A stretch of DNA of 64,000 nucleotides from Microbacterium karelineae (GTDB lineage: Bacteria; Actinomycetota; Actinomycetes; Actinomycetales; Microbacteriaceae), in the NCBI RefSeq assembly GCF_009745985.1, contig NZ_WFIX01000171.1, forward strand, positions 186,001 through 250,000. Reading direction: 5' to 3'. The notes under the pieces are model-generated. The model was not told the DNA's origin. It made no database searches and worked only from the letters and a program-made list of their open reading frames with translations. A program made the position numbers and the translations under genes. This document shows positions 16,094 to 24,249 of the stretch, piece by piece. Numbering within the stretch: position 1 is the first letter of the stretch; every line of letters begins with the position of its first letter.

Positions 16094-16950
16094 TCGGCGT
16101 CGAGCGGCTGACCGTCCGGTACGGCCGGAGGGTCGCCGCCGACGGCGTCGATCTGCGTGCCCACGAGCGGCGCATGCTCGGCCTGATCGGACCGAACGGA
16201 TCCGGGAAGTCGACGACCCTGCGCGCGATCCTCGGCGCCGCGCGCCGGCAGGAGGGGCGGATCCTCGTCGACGGACGGGAACTCGCCGCCTGCTCGGCCG
16301 CGGAGCGCGCGCGACTCATCGCCGTCGTCGCGCAGGAGGAGGTGCCCGACGCGCACGTCACCGCCTGGGATTCGGTGCTGCTCGGCCGTTCGGTGCACCG
16401 CACGGGCTGGCGCGCATACGACGCAGCCGATGAGGAGCGCGCGGCCGACGCGATGCGCCGCGCCGGGGTGCTGCACCTCGCGCCGCGCCACGTGCACCTG
16501 CTCTCCGGCGGCGAGCGCCAGCGGGTGCTCATCGCGCGGGCCCTCGCGCAGGGCGCCAGCCACCTGCTCCTGGACGAGCCGACGAACCACCTCGACGTGC
16601 GCTACCAGCACGAGGTGCTCGCGCTCGTGCGCGCCCTGCACCAGACGAGCATCGTCGTGCTGCACGACCTCAACCTCGCGGCACGGTACTGCGACGACGT
16701 CGTACTGCTCGAGGAGGGTCGCGTCGTCGCGAGCGGCACACCCGCCGAGGTGCTGCGCCCCGAGATCCTCGAGCCGGTGTACCGCATCCGCACACAGCGC
16801 ATCGACGCCGCCGGTGTGCCGCAGCTGCTCTTCGGGCCGCCGGAGCCTCAGAACTCGGGCACGTCCTTCAGCACGGGGACGCGGTGGGCGCGCACGTCCT
16901 CCAGCGCCGCGCGCAGCTTGCCCGATCGGTCGTCGATGACGCGCGAGTAG
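16090..16950 (+). CDS. ATP-binding protein of the Zur-box importer
   Basis: This 286-residue FecE-type ATPase starts within the binding-protein stop (ATGA). Motifs are Walker A GPNGSGKSTTLRAIL, signature LLSGGERQRVLIARAL, Walker B HLLLDEPTNHLDVRYQ and switch His in [11 protein letters not shown]. The family body ends near residue 253 (LLFGPPEP). The last 33 residues are read from the antisense of the 3' end of radA and look unselected, so the frame overlaps the convergent radA by 103 bp. It energises the permease at 13999. Confidence 0.9.
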   Translation: MIGVERLTVRYGRRVAADGVDLRAHERRMLGLIGPNGSGKSTTLRAILGAARRQEGRILVDGRELAACSAAERARLIAVVAQEEVPDAHVTAWDSVLLGRSVHRTGWRAYDAADEERAADAMRRAGVLHLAPRHVHLLSGGERQRVLIARALAQGASHLLLDEPTNHLDVRYQHEVLALVRALHQTSIVVLHDLNLAARYCDDVVLLEEGRVVASGTPAEVLRPEILEPVYRIRTQRIDAAGVPQLLFGPPEPQNSGTSFSTGTRWARTSSSAARSLPDRSSMTRE

Positions 16951-18200
16951 CCGAGCCGGTTCGCCTCGCCGCGGCGCTGCGCCGCCTGCGTGACGGGGCG
17001 CACCTCGCCCGCGAGCGAGAGCTCGCCCGCGGCCGCGATGTCGCGCGGCACGGCGAACTGGCGCAGGGATCCGGCGACGGCGACGGCGATCGCGAGGTCG
17101 GCCGCTGGCTCGGTGAACCTCACGCCGCCGACCGTCGAGACGTAGACATCCATGTCGCTCGTCTTGATGCCCGCGCGGCGCTCGAGCACCGCGAGCACCA
17201 TCGCGACGCGCGAGGAGTCGACGCCGTGCACGATGCGGCGCGGGTTCGGCGCGCCCGTGGGGGTCGTGAGCGCCTGCACCTCGACGGGCAGGGCGCGCTT
17301 GCCCTCGAGGGCGATGCCCACGCACGTGCCCGGCTCGGGCTCGCCCTGCGAGAGGAACATGCCCGAGGGATCCGGCACCTCCTGGATGCCGTCACCCGCC
17401 ATCTCGAAGCAGCCGACCTCGTCGGTCGGGCCGAAGCGGTTCTTGAGCGCGCGGATGAACCGCAGCGCCGTCTGCCGATCGCCCTCGAAGTGGCACACGA
17501 CGTCGACGAGGTGCTCGAGCACGCGTGGGCCCGCGACCTGGCCGTCCTTCGTGACGTGGCCGACGAGGATGATCGGCAGCGCACGCTCCTTTGCGACGCG
17601 GATGAGCGTCGAGGCGACCTCACGCACCTGCCCCGGCATGCCCGCCGCGCCGTCCTGCATGCTCGATGCGACGGTCTGCACCGAGTCGACGATGACGAGT
17701 TCGGGCTCGACGGTGTCGATGTGGCCGATCACCGTCGCGAGGTCGGTCTCGCTCGCGAGGAACAGCTCGTCGTGCAGGGCGCCCGTTCGCTCGGCGCGCA
17801 GCCGCACCTGCGCGACCGACTCCTCCGCGCTGACGTAGAGCACGCGCCGCCCCTCGCGTGCCGAGCGCGCGGCGACCTCGAGCAGCAGCGTCGATTTGCC
17901 GACGCCCGGCTCACCCGAGAGCAGAACGGCCGCGCCCGGGACGACTCCGCCGCCCAGCACTCGGTCGAACTCCCCGACGCCGCTCGGGCGTCGCGGAGAG
18001 TCGGTCGTCGACACCTGCGTGATCGGCTGTGCGGCCGAGCTCGGCGCAAGCGCCTGTACGCGATGCGACGCGGGCTTCGCCCCCTGCTCGACGACGGTGC
18101 CCCACTGCTGGCACTCGCCGCAGCGGCCGACCCATTTCATCGTCGTCCAGCCGCACTCGCCGCAGACGTATGCCGGGGCGGCGGATCGTTTCGAAGCCAT
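16848..18200 (-). CDS. radA: DNA repair protein RadA (Sms)
   Basis: RadA is a RecA-like ATPase that drives branch migration in recombination-dependent repair. The 450-residue protein has the N-terminal zinc finger (Cys13, 16, 27, 30 in CGECGW...CGECQQW) and Walker A GEPGVGKST at about 95-103. The RadA-specific LKNRFG motif lies at about 253 and a Lon-like C-terminal domain follows (VYVSTVGGVRFTEPAADLA). Length matches the family. It is a housekeeping gene lying between two accessory blocks, a convenient marker of where the metal-acquisition genes flank the core chromosome. Confidence 0.98.
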   Translation of the reverse strand: MASKRSAAPAYVCGECGWTTMKWVGRCGECQQWGTVVEQGAKPASHRVQALAPSSAAQPITQVSTTDSPRRPSGVGEFDRVLGGGVVPGAAVLLSGEPGVGKSTLLLEVAARSAREGRRVLYVSAEESVAQVRLRAERTGALHDELFLASETDLATVIGHIDTVEPELVIVDSVQTVASSMQDGAAGMPGQVREVASTLIRVAKERALPIILVGHVTKDGQVAGPRVLEHLVDVVCHFEGDRQTALRFIRALKNRFGPTDEVGCFEMAGDGIQEVPDPSGMFLSQGEPEPGTCVGIALEGKRALPVEVQALTTPTGAPNPRRIVHGVDSSRVAMVLAVLERRAGIKTSDMDVYVSTVGGVRFTEPAADLAIAVAVAGSLRQFAVPRDIAAAGELSLAGEVRPVTQAAQRRGEANRLGYSRVIDDRSGKLRAALEDVRAHRVPVLKDVPEF

Positions 18201-18251
18201 GCCACCAGGCTAGGCGGGAGGTCTGACATTCGAACGACGACGCGTTGCGTA

Positions 18252-18270
18252 TTAGATTAGGCTTGCCTAA
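18252..18270. promoter_or_regulatory. IdeR/DtxR-type iron box upstream of mbtH-dhbE
   Basis: TTAGATTAGGCTTGCCTAA matches the iron-box consensus at 17 of 19 positions. It is 45 bp upstream of the mbtH ATG and 52 bp from the divergent radA start. Control of the siderophore genes is the expected role. Confidence 0.82.
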
Positions 18271-18314
18271 CTAACGACGGCAGTGCGTCCGTCGAGTCGA
18301 CGACAAGGAGCACC

Positions 18315-18557
18315 ATGGCACCGAACCCCTTCGACGACGAGCAGGGATCCTTCTACGCGCTCGTCAACGACGAGGAGCAGCACTCGCTGTGGCCGACCTT
18401 CCGGCCGGTCCCGGACGGCTGGGAGATCGCCTACGGCGGCCCCGACGGCGCACCCCGCGGCGACGTGCTCGCCTGGATCGAGGAGCACTGGACCGATCTG
18501 CGGCCGCGATCGCTGCGCGAGAAGCAGGCCGCGTCCGCCGCCGTGGTCGAGCGATGA
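18315..18557 (+). CDS. mbtH: MbtH-like protein (NRPS adenylation activator)
   Basis: MbtH proteins bind NRPS adenylation domains and are needed for their folding or activity. The 80 residues hold the full signature: NPFDDEQGSFYALVNDEEQH, SLWPTFRPVPDGW and the tail W-x-x-x-H-W-T-D-L-R-P-x-S-L. An AAGGAG site precedes the ATG. It is translationally coupled (4-bp overlap) to dhbE. Its partner is most likely the NRPS at 33368-46147, about 15 kb away. Confidence 0.97.
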   Translation: MAPNPFDDEQGSFYALVNDEEQHSLWPTFRPVPDGWEIAYGGPDGAPRGDVLAWIEEHWTDLRPRSLREKQAASAAVVER

Positions 18558-20191
18558 GCGGATCCCTCGCCCCGCTGCGCGTCGACGGCGTCGTGCCGTA
18601 CCCGCCCGAGGCCGCGCGCGCCCACCGCGAGCGGGGACACTGGATCGGCCAGACGCATGCCGAGATGCTCGCCGCCTCGGCTCGCGCACACGCCGATCGC
18701 ACGGCGATCATCGCGGGCGACGAGCGGATCACATACCGCGCGCTGCGCGATCGCGTGCTCCGCCTCGCCGCCGGCCTCGCGGACCTCGGGATCGCGCGCG
18801 GCGACCGCGTCGTCGTGCACCTCCCGAACATCCCCGAGCACACGGCATTCACGTTCGCGCTCTTCGAACTCGGCGCGATCCCCGTCTTCGCGCTCGCCGC
18901 GCATCGGCGCACGGAGATCGAGCACATGGTGCGCACGGCCGAGGCCCGCGCCTACATCGCCGTCGCGAGCCACGACGGCGCCGATCTGGCCGGCCTCGCC
19001 GACGAGCTCCTCCGGTCCGCTCCCTCGCTCGCGCACGCGATCCTCGTCGCGCCGGGCGGCGGAGGCGAGGCGGTCGTGCGACTGCTCGCGCACGCGCCCC
19101 TCGCCGACGAGCCCCGCTCGCTGCCGGAGGACCTCGCGTTCCTGCAGCTGTCCGGAGGGACGACCGGCACCCCGAAGCTCATCCCCCGCACGCACGACGA
19201 CTATCTCTGCTCCGTGCGCGAGAGCAATCGGATCTGCGGCGTGACGGCCGACACCGTGCAGCTCGCCGCGCTCCCCCTCTCACACAACTTCACGATGAGC
19301 TCTCCCGGCGTGCTCGGCGCGCTCGCGGCGGGTGCGACGATCGTGCTGGCTTCCGATGGCAGCCCCGACACGGCGTTCCCTCTCATCGAGCGACACCGTG
19401 TGACGCAGGCGGCGCTCGTACCGCCCCTCGTGCTCGCGTGGCTCAACTCGCCGCGCCGCGCCGAGTTCGACCTGTCGAGCCTCGAGGTGCTGCAGGTCGG
19501 CGGAGCGAAGTTCAGCGAGGAGGCGGCCCGGCGCGTGGGCCCCGAGCTCGGGTGCACCCTGCAGCAGGTCTTCGGCATGGCCGAGGGGCTCGTCAACTAC
19601 ACGCGGCTCGATGACGACATCGAGACCATCGTCACGACGCAGGGGCGGCCGATCTCTCCCGACGACGAGGTCCGCGTCGTCGACGACGACGACCGCGACG
19701 TCCCCGACGGCGAGAGCGGGCACCTGCTCACGCGCGGCCCCTATACGATCCGCGGCTACTTCCGCGCACCCGAGCACAACCGGCGCAGCTTCACGGCCGA
19801 CGGCTTCTACCGCACGGGCGATATCGTGCGGCGCCTGGCCGACGGATCCCTCACGGTCGTGGGGCGCGCGAAGGATCAGATCAATCGCGGGGGCGAGAAG
19901 ATCGCCCCCGAGGAGGTCGAGAACCTCCTGCTCGGCCACGACGGCGTGCACGATGCGTCGGTCGTCGGTGTCCCCGACGCCGTCCTCGGCCAGCGCACGA
20001 AGGCCTATGTGATCGCCCGCAACGGCGCCGATGCGGCCGCGCTGTCGGCGCGCGCGCTGCGCCGCCACCTGCGCGAGCGCGGCGTCGCCGTGTTCAAGAT
20101 CCCCGACGCCTTCGAGCTCGTCGACGCCTTCCCGAGCACGGGCGTCGGCAAAGTGAGCAAGAGGGATCAGCGGGCGGACGTGTCGACCTGA
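18554..20191 (+). CDS. dhbE: 2,3-dihydroxybenzoate-AMP ligase (DhbE/EntE family)
   Basis: This stand-alone aryl-acid adenylating enzyme of 545 residues makes aryl-AMP and transfers the aryl group to an aryl carrier protein, the first step of catechol siderophore assembly. Core motifs are [58 protein letters not shown] and the catalytic Lys region NRGGEKIAPEEVE. LSHNFTMSSPG and LVNYT keep the Asn residues that I recall for DHB rather than salicylate. The ATG overlaps the mbtH stop. The carrier acceptor is probably the protein at 46289-46513. Genes making DHB itself are not in the window. Confidence 0.93.
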   Translation: MSGSLAPLRVDGVVPYPPEAARAHRERGHWIGQTHAEMLAASARAHADRTAIIAGDERITYRALRDRVLRLAAGLADLGIARGDRVVVHLPNIPEHTAFTFALFELGAIPVFALAAHRRTEIEHMVRTAEARAYIAVASHDGADLAGLADELLRSAPSLAHAILVAPGGGGEAVVRLLAHAPLADEPRSLPEDLAFLQLSGGTTGTPKLIPRTHDDYLCSVRESNRICGVTADTVQLAALPLSHNFTMSSPGVLGALAAGATIVLASDGSPDTAFPLIERHRVTQAALVPPLVLAWLNSPRRAEFDLSSLEVLQVGGAKFSEEAARRVGPELGCTLQQVFGMAEGLVNYTRLDDDIETIVTTQGRPISPDDEVRVVDDDDRDVPDGESGHLLTRGPYTIRGYFRAPEHNRRSFTADGFYRTGDIVRRLADGSLTVVGRAKDQINRGGEKIAPEEVENLLLGHDGVHDASVVGVPDAVLGQRTKAYVIARNGADAAALSARALRRHLRERGVAVFKIPDAFELVDAFPSTGVGKVSKRDQRADVST

Positions 20192-21009
20192 GCGCCCCGC
20201 CGCGCGACCGCGCGGGGGAGCATGACGGGCACCCCCGTGTCGGGGTCGGCGATGATCCGGGCGTCGACTCCGAACACGTCCGCCATGGTCTCCGCGGTGA
20301 GCACGTCGGCCGGGGGCCCCTGCGCGACGACGACGCCGTCCCTCATGACGATGAGGTCGGTCGCGTACCGCGCCGCGTGGTTGATCTCGTGCAGCACCGC
20401 CACGACCGTGCGACCTTCGTCGCGCAGGCGCGAGACGAGATCCAGCACCTCGAGCTGGTGGCCGATGTCGAGGAAGGTCGTCGGCTCGTCGAGGAGGACG
20501 GTCGGCGTCTGCTGCGCGAGCACCATCGCGATCCACACGCGCTGCCGCTGGCCTCCCGACAGCTCGTCGACGGGGCGCGAGGCGAGGGCCTCGACGTCGG
20601 TCTCGCGCATCGCGGTGCGCACGGCCTCCTCGTCGCGGCGCGACCAGCCCGACAGGACCGACTGGTGCGGGAAGCGTCCGCGCGCCACGAGGTCGAACAC
20701 CGTGATGCCGTCGGGCGCGATCGAGGTCTGCGGCAGCAGGCCCAGCCGTCGCGCGACGTCGCGCGTCGGCAGGCGGCGGATGTCCCGCCCGTCGAGCAGC
20801 ACGGATCCCGCGCTCGCGGGAAGCAGCCGCGCGAGCGAACGCAGCAGGGTCGACTTGCCGCACGCATTGGGGCCGACGATCGCCGTGAACTCGCCCTCGG
20901 CGATCCGCACGTCGAGCCCGTCCAGCACGCCGCGGTCGCCGTATCCGGCGCCGAGCCCCCGCGCTTCCAGTGCGCTCACGGCGCCCTCCCTCTCGTCTCG
21001 GGCCATCAT
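20167..21009 (-). CDS. Iron-siderophore ABC transporter ATP-binding protein (third set)
   Basis: This 280-residue FecE-type ATPase has Walker [16 protein letters not shown] (Ala in place of the usual Gly), signature [13 protein letters not shown], Walker B VLLDEPTTFLDIGHQ and switch His VLHEINHA. Its ATG at 21009 overlaps the permease stop (ATGA). Its 3' end overlaps dhbE by 25 bp, convergent. It is the last gene of the permease-permease-ATPase operon 23068-20167. Confidence 0.94.
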   Translation of the reverse strand: MMARDEREGAVSALEARGLGAGYGDRGVLDGLDVRIAEGEFTAIVGPNACGKSTLLRSLARLLPASAGSVLLDGRDIRRLPTRDVARRLGLLPQTSIAPDGITVFDLVARGRFPHQSVLSGWSRRDEEAVRTAMRETDVEALASRPVDELSGGQRQRVWIAMVLAQQTPTVLLDEPTTFLDIGHQLEVLDLVSRLRDEGRTVVAVLHEINHAARYATDLIVMRDGVVVAQGPPADVLTAETMADVFGVDARIIADPDTGVPVMLPRAVARRGAQVDTSAR

Positions 21010-22046
21010 CCGCGTTCCCTTCTCGCCTCGCGCATCAGCAGCCACACGAGATAGGCGCCGCCGACGCAGACCGTGACGGATCCCGTCGGCAGGCTGATGT
21101 TCGGGATCGCGTGCTGGGCGACGATGTCGGCGCCGATGAGGAGCACGGATCCCACGAGCGCCGACCCGAGCAGGTCGACGCCGGCGTCGCGGCCGCAGAG
21201 GCGGCGAGCGATCTGCGGCGCGGCGAGCGCGACGAACGAGATCGGCCCCGCCGCAGCCGTCACGAGCGCCGTCGCGACGACGCCGAGCACGATGAGCGCC
21301 GCGCGCACGAGCTCGACGCGCACGCCGAGCATCGCGGCGGCGTCGTCGCCGAGCTCGAGCGCCTGCAGGCGGCGCTGCGCGGCGGGCGCCGCGACGAGGA
21401 CGCACGCGAGCACCGCCGCGGCGAGCGCGAGCGACGCGGTCGACACGATGCTGAGGCTGCCGGCCCCCCAGACGGCCGCGCGGAGCGCGGCGTCGACGTC
21501 GGCCTTGACCGAGAACCACGTGCTGAGCGCCGTGAGGAAGGCGCCGGCGGCGATGCCGACGACGATGAATCGGAATCCCTGCACGCCGCGCCGGAAGGCG
21601 AGGACGTAGACGGCGAACGCAGTCGCGAGGCCGCCCGCGAGCGCGCCGGCGGCCATCGCCGCGTACCCGCTCGCGCCGAGCAGCAGCACGCCGACGACTC
21701 CCGTGTAGGACCCGGCCGAGAAGCCGATGACGTCGGGACTGCCGAGCGGGTTGCGGGTGAGCGACTGGAACACGGCGCCGCCGAGGGCGAGGGCCGCGCC
21801 GAACAGGACGGCCGCGAGGACGCGCGGGAGACGCCACTCGAGCACGACCGTCGCGATGGGCCCGTCAGCGAGGCCGGCGAGGGCGCGGATCACGTCGACG
21901 ACGCCGACCCGATAGCTCCCGAGGCAGAGCGCGAGCGTCGCGAGCGCGAGGATCGCGGCCGCGAGCGCGACGCGCACGATCACGGCGCGGCGCGTGGTGC
22001 GGGCGCTCCACACCCCCGCGCGGACGACCAGGGCCTGAGCGCTCAC
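21006..22046 (-). CDS. FecCD-family ABC permease (third set, second permease)
   Basis: This 346-residue polytopic permease starts at a GTG that overlaps the preceding permease stop (GTGA). Hallmarks are WRLPRVLAAVLFGAALALGG, TRNPLGSPDVIGFSAGSY and AAGPISFVALAAPQIARRLC. The R-x-L-x-x-L-x-x-G region and the final SLPTGSVTVCVGGAYLVWLL are like FepG-type permeases. It pairs with the permease at 22043-23068 as a heterodimer. Confidence 0.94.
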   Translation of the reverse strand: MSAQALVVRAGVWSARTTRRAVIVRVALAAAILALATLALCLGSYRVGVVDVIRALAGLADGPIATVVLEWRLPRVLAAVLFGAALALGGAVFQSLTRNPLGSPDVIGFSAGSYTGVVGVLLLGASGYAAMAAGALAGGLATAFAVYVLAFRRGVQGFRFIVVGIAAGAFLTALSTWFSVKADVDAALRAAVWGAGSLSIVSTASLALAAAVLACVLVAAPAAQRRLQALELGDDAAAMLGVRVELVRAALIVLGVVATALVTAAAGPISFVALAAPQIARRLCGRDAGVDLLGSALVGSVLLIGADIVAQHAIPNISLPTGSVTVCVGGAYLVWLLMREARRERG

Positions 22047-23068
22047 AGCGCCCTCGCACGGCTCGTCCGGGCGAGCGCGATCAGGACGGGCGCCCCCACG
22101 AGCGCCGCCACGATGCCGACCTGCAGCTCGGCGGGCAGCACGATGACGCGCCCGAGGGTGTCGGCGAGGAGCACGAAGGCGGGCCCGAGCAGCGCGGAGA
22201 ACAGCGCGATCCAGCGCCAGTCGGGGCCGGTCGCCCAGCGCACGATGTGGGGGATCATGAGTCCGACGAACGCGATGGGCCCCGCGGCGGCCGTCGCGGC
22301 GCCGCAGAGCAGGGTGACCGCGGCGACGACGAGGATCCGCGTCGCGCCGACACCCGCCCCGAGGGCGCGGGCCGTGTCGTCGCCGAGCGCGAGCGCGTTG
22401 AGCCCCCGCGCGCTCGCGGCGGCGAGCAGCAGCCCCGCGGCGAGGAAGGGCGCGATCGCGTCGAGCGTGCCCTGCGGGCGGTCGGCGATGGATCCGGCAC
22501 CCCAGAACCGCATGGCGTCGAAGGTCTCGACGTCGATGAGCGCGAGCGTCTGCGAGATGCCCGTCAGGACGGATCCCAGCGCGACGCCGACGAGCGTGAG
22601 CCGCAGCGGCGTCGGGGCTCCGCGCCCGCCGCTCGCGACGAGATACACGAGGGCCGCGGCCGCGAGGGCGCCGACGAAGGCGAACGGCAGGTACTGGTCG
22701 ATGCGCGTGAAGCCGAAGGCCGCGACCGCGAGCACGACGGCGAAGCCGGCGCCGGCGTTGACGCCGAGCACACCGGGATCGGCGAGGGGGTTGCGCGTGA
22801 GCCCCTGGATGAGCGCGCCGGAGACGCCGAGCGCGGCGCCGACGGCGATGCCGAGCAGGGTGCGCGCGACGCGCGCGTCCGCGACGGTCGCGTGGTCGAC
22901 GGATCCGTCGGGTGATGCGAAGGCGGCCCACACGACGTCGAGCGGGAGCATGGCGGATCCGACGGCGATGCTGAGCGCGATCGCCACGGCGAGCGCCGCG
23001 ATGCACGCGAGGAGCCCGACCGAGCGCGCGACGCCGGGGCGCGGTCGCGCGGCGGTGTGAGCGGCCAT
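22043..23068 (-). CDS. FecCD-family ABC permease (third set, first permease)
   Basis: This 341-residue polytopic permease has ARVARTLLGIAVGAALGVSG, TRNPLADPGVLGVNAGAGFA and AAGPIAFVGLMIPHIVRW. The ATG at 23068 (MAAHTAARPRPG) with GGAGA upstream is preferred over an in-frame ATG at 23119 that lies against the iron box (23121-23139). It is FepD-like. It is transcribed divergently from the binding-protein/SIP operon, both under the same iron box. Confidence 0.92.
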   Translation of the reverse strand: MAAHTAARPRPGVARSVGLLACIAALAVAIALSIAVGSAMLPLDVVWAAFASPDGSVDHATVADARVARTLLGIAVGAALGVSGALIQGLTRNPLADPGVLGVNAGAGFAVVLAVAAFGFTRIDQYLPFAFVGALAAAALVYLVASGGRGAPTPLRLTLVGVALGSVLTGISQTLALIDVETFDAMRFWGAGSIADRPQGTLDAIAPFLAAGLLLAAASARGLNALALGDDTARALGAGVGATRILVVAAVTLLCGAATAAAGPIAFVGLMIPHIVRWATGPDWRWIALFSALLGPAFVLLADTLGRVIVLPAELQVGIVAALVGAPVLIALARTSRARAL

Positions 23069-23120
23069 GGCGGTCTCCGTGGCATCGGACGGGGCGGTCG
23101 ACGCCGATCGACAAAACAAC

Positions 23121-23139
23121 TTAGGTTAGCCTCAGCTTA
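23121..23139. promoter_or_regulatory. IdeR/DtxR-type iron box between divergent importer operons
   Basis: TTAGGTTAGCCTCAGCTTA matches the consensus at 17 of 19 positions, with a perfect left half. It lies 53 bp from the permease ATG at 23068 and 98 bp from the binding-protein ATG at 23238, so it can serve both directions. Confidence 0.82.
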
Positions 23140-23237
23140 GCTGATAGTGTTCCCCCGTTCCGACGCCGCGCACCCGGGCGCGTCGACGCCGCCGCGCATC
23201 AGTCCGATGCGCCGCGGATCCCCGCACAGGAGGTTCC

Positions 23238-24242
23238 ATGCATCTCACCCGCACCATCCCCGCGCTGGCACTCGCCGGCGTCCTCGCCCTCGCGGGCTGC
23301 GCCGCTGACCAGGGCTCGGCCGCCGAGTCCGACGGCGCGCAGGCCGAGGAGACCGCTCCCGCCGAGCGCACCGTCACCACCGACTACGGCGACGTCGAGG
23401 TCCCCACCGACCCCCAGCGCGTCGTCGTGCTCAACTACGCCCTCGCCGGCTACCTGTACGACCTCGATGTCCCCGTCACCGCGACGATCCCCGAGGACGC
23501 GGATGCGACCGAGGGCGAATACTCGGAGTTCTGGGCCGACGAGGCCCAGGCGGCCGGCACCGAGTTCCTGCCCTGGAGCGTCGACGGCTTCGACCTCGAG
23601 GCCGTGCTCGCGGCCGACCCCGACCTCATCATCGGCGGCGGCATCGGCTTCCCGCTGTTCCAGGCCGAGGCCGTCTACGACGAGCTCAGCGATATCGCGC
23701 CGACGGTCCTCGTGAGCGGAAGCCTGTCGACGTGGCAGCAGCAGTTCGCGTTCCTCGCCGAGGACGTCTTCGACGCCCCCGAGGTGTACGCCGACGCCGT
23801 GACCGCGTATGAGGAGCGCGCGGCCGAGGTCGCCGACGCGATCACACCGCCCGAGGGCCCCGTCGCGCAGCTCGTCTTCACAGGCGACGGCACGCCGTAC
23901 GGCCTGGTCGAGGATCTCGGCCTCCCGACGCAGTTCGCCGACGTCGGCATCGAGGTCGACACCGTCTTCGCCGACAACGATTTCGAGGTGTACGGAGGCG
24001 GCGGCGACATGTTCGAGCTGTCGACCGAGCAGGTCGGCCAGGTCTACACGCAGCCGACGCTGTTCGTGCTCGGCTTCAACGGTGACGTGATCGACATCGC
24101 GACCCTCGAGGAGAACCCCGTCTACGCGGCGCTGCCCGCGTTCGAGAGCGACAGCGTGCACCTGCTGCCGCACTGGACGCTCCGCGGCGACTACGACGAG
24201 GCGCTCGCCACGCTCGACATCCTCGAAGACCTCTTCGCCTGA
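23238..24242 (+). CDS. Iron-siderophore ABC transporter substrate-binding lipoprotein (third set)
   Basis: This 334-residue FecB-type lipoprotein has a signal peptide with lipobox LAGC (Cys about residue 21). The mature start includes TVTTDYGDVEVPTDPQRVVV, the typical opening of ferric-siderophore binders. FDLEAVLAADPDLIIGGGIG and TPYGLVEDLGLPTQFADVGI mark the two lobes. GAGG lies near the ATG. It should serve the divergent permease pair and ATPase (23068-20167). Given its place next to mbtH-dhbE, it is the best candidate receptor for the self-made siderophore. Confidence 0.93.
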   Translation: MHLTRTIPALALAGVLALAGCAADQGSAAESDGAQAEETAPAERTVTTDYGDVEVPTDPQRVVVLNYALAGYLYDLDVPVTATIPEDADATEGEYSEFWADEAQAAGTEFLPWSVDGFDLEAVLAADPDLIIGGGIGFPLFQAEAVYDELSDIAPTVLVSGSLSTWQQQFAFLAEDVFDAPEVYADAVTAYEERAAEVADAITPPEGPVAQLVFTGDGTPYGLVEDLGLPTQFADVGIEVDTVFADNDFEVYGGGGDMFELSTEQVGQVYTQPTLFVLGFNGDVIDIATLEENPVYAALPAFESDSVHLLPHWTLRGDYDEALATLDILEDLFA

Positions 24243-24249
24243 TCGACCG

